Virus record (IMG/VR): IMGVR_UViG_3300018428_000155
Location: 1 to 25,855 of that record
Length of the DNA stretch: 25,855 nt
Source: a virus
Strand: one strand, 5' to 3'
Part shown: piece by piece, positions 22,225-25,855 of the stretch
Position numbering within the stretch: the first letter of the stretch is position 1
Layout of the letters: the number at the start of each line of letters is the position of its first letter
Position numbers and translations under genes: made by a program
Notes under the pieces: generated by a model
Databases searched by the model: none
What the model saw: the letters and a program-made list of their open reading frames with translations, nothing else
What the model was told of the DNA's origin: nothing

Positions 22225-23772
22225 ATGAAAACTTTTTCACAATTCACTAATCCAGTTTTAGAGGATATCAGATTAGACCTACCTAAAGTTTCATTGACTG
22301 AAGGTGGAATGTCTAAAGGTGATTTGTTTAAAAGAAAAAATAAAGTCGGTTTTATAGAGAAGGGAGATAACGAAGAACTCTTAGATGTTGATGGTAATAA
22401 ACTAACCATTAAAGATAAATCACTATGGGGAGAGGTTGTTGCAAAACTAGAAGTTGCAATGTCAGATGCAGATTTAGATAGAGAATGGACATCAAATGTC
22501 AAAAAGAGTCTAGGTGTTGCACTTGGAAATATCGATAAGATTGCAAATGGGTTCTCAACCATGACTGGAAAAGACCCATCAGGTGAAGACTGGGAAGCAG
22601 GTATTGCAGTTGGTCTCATGAAACTAAGTGGTAAAAACTTCTTAGACACACCTGAGTGGGAAAGATTTGGAAAGTATTGGGGAGATTGGGAAGACCAAGC
22701 AATGAAAACTGCACAAGACTTTATTACCAAATTAAAAATATCTGAACTTTCACAAACTGGTGCAGCCAAAGATGCAAAACTTACCAAAGAATGGAAAGGA
22801 ACAAACACTACACCTAAGACAGACTTGATGGATAAATCAGGTAAGAAGAGAGTGTCATTGAAAAAAGATGGTGGTTCTCAGTTGATGTCAGGTAAAAAAG
22901 ACGAAGCAATCTCTACAGTAGAAGCTGCAATGAGAAATTATTCTGCATCTAAAACAGGTCAAAAAAGAATCAATGATGTATTAAACATACTAGAAGAAAA
23001 AATGATTACACTTTCACATAAAGGTTCGGTGACTGAACTAGAAGATATGAAAGGTAAAAAGAACATATCACCTGACTTCCAAAAGAAAATAGAAGAACTG
23101 GATTTAGGTCATGCATATGCAAAAGAAATTAACAAAAAGATAGATGACTTATTTAAAAACGAGAAAGACATGAAGTCTTTATTCTGTTGGGAAGCTGCAA
23201 CAGGACATGGTAAGTTTGGTCAAGATACATGGCCAACTGCAAATGTTATTGTAACTTTCTTAGAAGGTGGTGGAATATCAAATGTCCTAAACCTAAAAGA
23301 CCCAGTCAAAGATGGTTCTAAACTTGCAGCTGGTAACGATTTCTATGTCTCATTTAAATCAAGTGGTAAAAGTTCTCCATATCTTGCATTCAGAAGTAAG
23401 AAAACAAAAATGCAACTCAATAATTCTTTTGAACATTCTACACTTGCAGAAATCATTGTCGAAGAAACAATGAGAGAACCATTATTACTCAATGAAGATT
23501 TAGAACAATTAGATGAATTCCAAATTCTCAATAAAGTTTGGCAAAAAACTAAAGAGTTTGCAAAGTCAGTTGTTGATAAAGCAAAGAAAATTATCAATGC
23601 AATCATAGAGAGAATCAAAGGTGCTTTCAACTGGATTAAAAAACAGGGTAGTAAGATTATGAATGCTATGTTATACTTTTTTGGTATAAGGATAGATAAA
23701 GTTAATCTGAAATCAGGTGGTGGGTATCCACTAGATATAGGATTAAAAGATTCAAGTTTTAGAGCAACATAA
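22225..23772 (+). CDS. Probable internal head (virion) protein with capsid-targeting N-terminus
   Basis: A 515-residue protein of unknown function. The start MKTFSQFTNPVLED is close to the T4 capsid-targeting sequence of internal proteins (MKTYQEF), and LTE then GG (residues 24-28) fits the gp21 cleavage rule L/I-x-E, predicting a 489-residue packaged product. The middle is Lys-rich and soluble, with a WEAATGHGKFGQDTWPTANV block that I associate, from memory only, with structural proteins of marine T4-like phages. The C-terminus holds an amphipathic/hydrophobic helix array (about residues 435-490: VWQKTKEFAKSVVDKAKKII, FNWIKKQGSKIMNAMLYFFG), which could touch membranes. I use the ATG at 22225 rather than 22174, which lies within gene 46. 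The late promoter fits a virion role. Confidence 0.7.
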   Translation: MKTFSQFTNPVLEDIRLDLPKVSLTEGGMSKGDLFKRKNKVGFIEKGDNEELLDVDGNKLTIKDKSLWGEVVAKLEVAMSDADLDREWTSNVKKSLGVALGNIDKIANGFSTMTGKDPSGEDWEAGIAVGLMKLSGKNFLDTPEWERFGKYWGDWEDQAMKTAQDFITKLKISELSQTGAAKDAKLTKEWKGTNTTPKTDLMDKSGKKRVSLKKDGGSQLMSGKKDEAISTVEAAMRNYSASKTGQKRINDVLNILEEKMITLSHKGSVTELEDMKGKKNISPDFQKKIEELDLGHAYAKEINKKIDDLFKNEKDMKSLFCWEAATGHGKFGQDTWPTANVIVTFLEGGGISNVLNLKDPVKDGSKLAAGNDFYVSFKSSGKSSPYLAFRSKKTKMQLNNSFEHSTLAEIIVEETMREPLLLNEDLEQLDEFQILNKVWQKTKEFAKSVVDKAKKIINAIIERIKGAFNWIKKQGSKIMNAMLYFFGIRIDKVNLKSGGGYPLDIGLKDSSFRAT

Positions 23773-24398
23773 TGTATGAGTTAGTAGAAGAAGCATCAAA
23801 GGTATTACGACATCCACCTGACCTTTTTGACTTTGAAAAGGATGGAAATAAAGCAAAAGAAATTGCAGACAAGATGGCAGAAGCAATGGAAAGATTTGGT
23901 GGAATCGGTCTATCTGCAAACCAAGTAGGTTTAAATGCAAAAATGTTTGTAATGAAAACGGAAGACCAAGGAATAGTTCCGTTTTTTAACCCTGAAATAA
24001 CTAAACTTTCACAAGAGACAGACCTAATGAAAGAAGGTTGTTTGTCTTTTCCTGACCTATATCTGATGATTAAAAGACCAAAAGTCTGTGAATTGAAATA
24101 TCAAGATGTAGAAGGAAATGAAAAAGTTCTCTTATTAGAAGGTCTTGCAGCTCGTTGTGTTCAACATGAGTTAGACCACCTAAATGGTATTTTATTTGTT
24201 CAGAGAGCATCTAGATTAAAACTAGAAAGAGCTCTGAAATCAAGACCTAAAGAGAGACAAAAGAGATTAGAATATGAGCAAAGAAGAGCAATTGCAGAAC
24301 ACCTCAAAAGACTTTCTGAAGAAAAAGGTGAATCTAGTGAGTCAACAAGAAGCACTGACACTGATTCAATACCTGAGAGAGAATCCAAATCTGCGTAA
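23772..24398 (+). CDS. def: Peptide deformylase with C-terminal extension
   Basis: Metallo-hydrolase that removes the formyl group from nascent protein N-termini. All three motifs are intact: GIGLSANQVG (44-53), EGCLS (88-92, metal ligand C90) and QHELDH (131-136, H132, E133, H136). The catalytic domain ends near residue 150. A tail of about 55 residues follows, a charged helix (LKSRPKERQKRLEYEQRRAI) then a Ser/Asp/Glu-rich end, absent from short phage deformylases. The start overlaps the preceding stop (TAATG). Phage deformylases are known from marine phages and may support turnover or synthesis of phage proteins during infection. Confidence 0.94.
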   Translation: MYELVEEASKVLRHPPDLFDFEKDGNKAKEIADKMAEAMERFGGIGLSANQVGLNAKMFVMKTEDQGIVPFFNPEITKLSQETDLMKEGCLSFPDLYLMIKRPKVCELKYQDVEGNEKVLLLEGLAARCVQHELDHLNGILFVQRASRLKLERALKSRPKERQKRLEYEQRRAIAEHLKRLSEEKGESSESTRSTDTDSIPERESKSA

Positions 24399-24894
24399 TG
24401 TAGGTGGTAAAGACGATTACTTCGGTATAACTAAAAACCAAGTCCCAAATCGTCAAATCAGAGGTCTTTTAACAAAAATTGAAATAAATTGTATATCCCA
24501 TATCGCAATGATGTGTGGAGACATTGTATATCCTGAAATGACTCTTATTGCAGAGTGGCCAATAGGTGGTTTTCAAGACCCACATCTTGATACATATGCA
24601 GGTCATGAAATCAAAGATTTTGGTGAGAAATGGGCAAAAGAGAATATTAAACCCCATAGAGAATGGACTTGTATCCTTAATCTAAACTCAAATTATAACG
24701 ATGGAAGGACTTTCTTTCCTGAACATCCTGATTACCCTGAACACGAACCTGAAACAGGAACAGGATTAATATTCAAAGGTATCGATGTCGAACATGGTGT
24801 TACACCAGTTAGAAGACATCCTCGATACACTGTTGCCTTGTGGTTCACACAAGATTTCGACAGAGCATTTTACGAATCTACAGTAGAAATATAA
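24337..24894 (+). CDS. 2OG-Fe(II) oxygenase family protein
   Basis: Third 2OG/Fe(II) oxygenase of the window, 185 residues from the GTG at 24337. FQDPHLDTYAG gives H83-x-D85, and DVEHGVTPVRRHPRYTVALW gives the distal H153 and R163 of the double-stranded beta helix; WTCILNLNSNYNDGRTFF is the strand between them. I prefer this GTG because AAAGG (24324-24328) lies eight bases upstream. The in-frame ATG at 24274 would add 21 residues and lengthen the overlap with deformylase from 62 to 125 bases. Substrate unknown. It is in a late operon with deformylase and the probable internal protein. Confidence 0.8.
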   Translation: MSQQEALTLIQYLRENPNLRNVGGKDDYFGITKNQVPNRQIRGLLTKIEINCISHIAMMCGDIVYPEMTLIAEWPIGGFQDPHLDTYAGHEIKDFGEKWAKENIKPHREWTCILNLNSNYNDGRTFFPEHPDYPEHEPETGTGLIFKGIDVEHGVTPVRRHPRYTVALWFTQDFDRAFYESTVEI

Positions 24895-24913
24895 AAAAAG
24901 TTTTCCCTAGGCA

Positions 24914-24943
24914 TTGACAATAGCTCTCACTTTTTAGTATACT
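24914..24943 (+). promoter_or_regulatory. Sigma70-type early promoter
   Basis: Perfect -35 TTGACA (24914-24919), an 18-base spacer, and -10 TATACT (24938-24943). The predicted start is near 24950, followed by an A run and GGAG (24961-24964) before the ATG at 24971. It shares its -35 and most of its spacer with the promoter at 25181. Confidence 0.8.
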
Positions 24944-24970
24944 TGTATAGTAGAAAAAAAGGAGTTAATT

Positions 24971-25174
24971 ATGAGTCATCCCAATAACCAAGCACTAGCA
25001 GACAGAGCTGTAGATGATGCAGTAGAACTGGTTGCATCATTTAGTGATACAAAAGTAAAACAAATGCTCTTCCTTAACTATGGAGTCAAGGACGGAGACA
25101 GAGACGACCTAGTAGAATTCATTGCAAATGATTTCTTCCACGACCTATTACATGCACCAACACCAGTTGGTTGA
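24971..25174 (+). CDS. Small acidic protein, unknown function
   Basis: A 67-residue, mostly helical, acidic protein: ALADRAVDDAVELVASFSDT, KVKQMLFLNYGVKDGDRDDL and FIANDFFHDLLHAPTPVG. I do not recognise a family. It has its own strong sigma70-type promoter and an AAAAGGAG ribosome binding site, pointing to early, high expression by host polymerase. Another copy of the same promoter type follows it directly, so it appears to be a single-gene early unit. A small host-takeover protein is plausible by analogy with other early phage proteins, but there is no direct evidence. Confidence 0.7.
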   Translation: MSHPNNQALADRAVDDAVELVASFSDTKVKQMLFLNYGVKDGDRDDLVEFIANDFFHDLLHAPTPVG

Positions 25175-25180
25175 TAGGCC

Positions 25181-25210
25181 TTGACAATGAGTCTCACTTT
25201 TTCGTAGAAT
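25181..25210 (+). promoter_or_regulatory. Sigma70-type early promoter abutting the next gene
   Basis: TTGACA (25181-25186), an 18-base spacer, TAGAAT (25205-25210), then exactly six bases to the ATG at 25217. The predicted +1 is the start codon, and there is no ribosome binding site. A TATAAT at 25210-25215 also occurs but its spacing to the -35 box is too long (23). Confidence 0.65.
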
Positions 25211-25216
25211 ATAATT

Positions 25217-25855
25217 ATGACAGAAATTAGAAATCAAAAAGACAACCTTGCAAAATTGATGGCAACAGAGGATTTGACTATTATTCATAAGAAAATCCCT
25301 ACTGCATATTTTGACATTAAAAACAGGATACTTGCATGTCCTACTCTTAAAAACGATATTTCTCCTTCTCTATATGACTTGTTTATGGGTCATGAAGTAG
25401 GACATGCACTTTATACTCCTCTAGAAGGACTACATTCAACTCTTAAAGAGAATAGAACCCTAAAGGGTTACTTGAATGTAATAGAGGATGTGAGAATCGA
25501 GAGAAAAATCAAAGACAAATTTGCAGGTCTTAGAAAATCCTTTTATGCAGGTTATAATGACCTTATGGAGAGAGACTTCTTTGGTCTTAAAGGAAGAGAC
25601 TTACAAACAATTTCACTTATCGATAAAATCAACTTAATATCTAAAGTTGGTTCAAGAGTCACAATCAATCTGACTGAAGAAGAACAAGTCTTCTTAGATG
25701 CAGCTTACAAGTGTGAGACTTGGGAAGATGTTGTTCAAGTTGCAACTGCAATTTACGAATGGTCAAAAGAAAACGAAACAAGAAATGATGAAGACGAATC
25801 AATCGTCCCTACCTACAAATACGATATTCAAGATGAGGACGATGAAGATTTTGAA
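25217..25855 (+). CDS. Zinc metallopeptidase-like phage protein (cut by the window end)
   Basis: The first 213 residues of a longer protein. MGHEVGHALYTP holds the zinc motif HEVGH (H59, E60, H63), and LNVIEDVRIERK, about 30 residues later, supplies a glutamate (E90 or E94) suited as third ligand, as in gluzincins. An acidic segment begins near residue 186 (NETRNDEDES, DEDDEDFE), which in related phage and CobT-like proteins leads to a von Willebrand A-type domain; that part is outside the window. The partner and substrate are unknown. It is read from a sigma70-type promoter placed directly on its start codon, so it is probably early. Confidence 0.8.
   Translation, partial: MTEIRNQKDNLAKLMATEDLTIIHKKIPTAYFDIKNRILACPTLKNDISPSLYDLFMGHEVGHALYTPLEGLHSTLKENRTLKGYLNVIEDVRIERKIKDKFAGLRKSFYAGYNDLMERDFFGLKGRDLQTISLIDKINLISKVGSRVTINLTEEEQVFLDAAYKCETWEDVVQVATAIYEWSKENETRNDEDESIVPTYKYDIQDEDDEDFE

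Noticed and set aside
22194-22808. Reverse-strand frame (204 codons) opposite the start of the internal head protein
   Set aside because: It crosses the gene 46 end, a late promoter and a confident gene on the + strand. Composition is that of an antisense shadow.

Overview
The window is a strongly AT-rich (about two-thirds A+T by eye), gene-dense stretch of a T4-like tailed phage (myovirus). Almost everything is on the + strand, genes abut or overlap by 1-17 bases, and the gene order follows the T4 structural module: 13-14-15-16-17-18-19-20-67-68-21-22-23. The marine T4-like recombination/transcription block follows: uvsY, uvsW, 55, 47, 46. The low GC, the extra 2-oxoglutarate/Fe(II) oxygenases, a peptide deformylase and the absence of photosynthesis genes suggest a marine T4-like phage of an AT-rich bacterium. 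A SAR11-type host is possible, but the host cannot be settled from this window. I saw no tRNA, integrase, transposase or CRISPR array.

Layout. 1-1118: the end of an unidentified gene, a 2OG-Fe(II) oxygenase and a small membrane-anchored coiled-coil protein. 1155-5862: neck and tail-completion genes 13, 14 and 15, then terminase 16 and 17. The start of gene 13 is in a different frame from the rest, as if one base were missing. 5923-8471: tail sheath and tail tube. 8516-13902: portal, two prohead core proteins, prohead protease, scaffold and major capsid protein, closed by a strong terminator. 13950-15054: two small unknown genes behind structured leaders, then a tail-tube-like protein at the place of gene 3. 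15085-18186: uvsY, a second oxygenase, uvsW and a possible Sm-like protein. 18281-18750: three tiny membrane proteins. 18884-22211: late sigma factor gp55 and the gp47/gp46 nuclease-ATPase. 22225-24894: a probable internal head protein, peptide deformylase and a third oxygenase. 24914-25855: two sigma70-type promoters, a 67-residue unknown, and a zinc metallopeptidase cut by the window end.

How it works together. gp20, 67, 68, 21, 22 and 23 build and mature the prohead. gp16/17 package DNA. gp13/14/15 join the head to the gp18/gp19 tail. UvsY/UvsW and gp46/47 drive recombination-dependent replication. gp55 directs RNA polymerase to TATAAATA-type late promoters, and such boxes stand in front of several transcription units here. 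At three genes the late box lies exactly 5 bases before the ATG, and at two others a sigma70-type -10 box lies exactly 6 bases before it, with no Shine-Dalgarno sequence. This geometry predicts leaderless mRNAs and is the most unusual regulatory signal in the window. The best candidate for an undescribed component is the 515-residue protein at 22225-23772. It has a T4-like capsid-targeting N-terminus and a good gp21 cleavage site, so it may be packaged in the head and delivered with the DNA.
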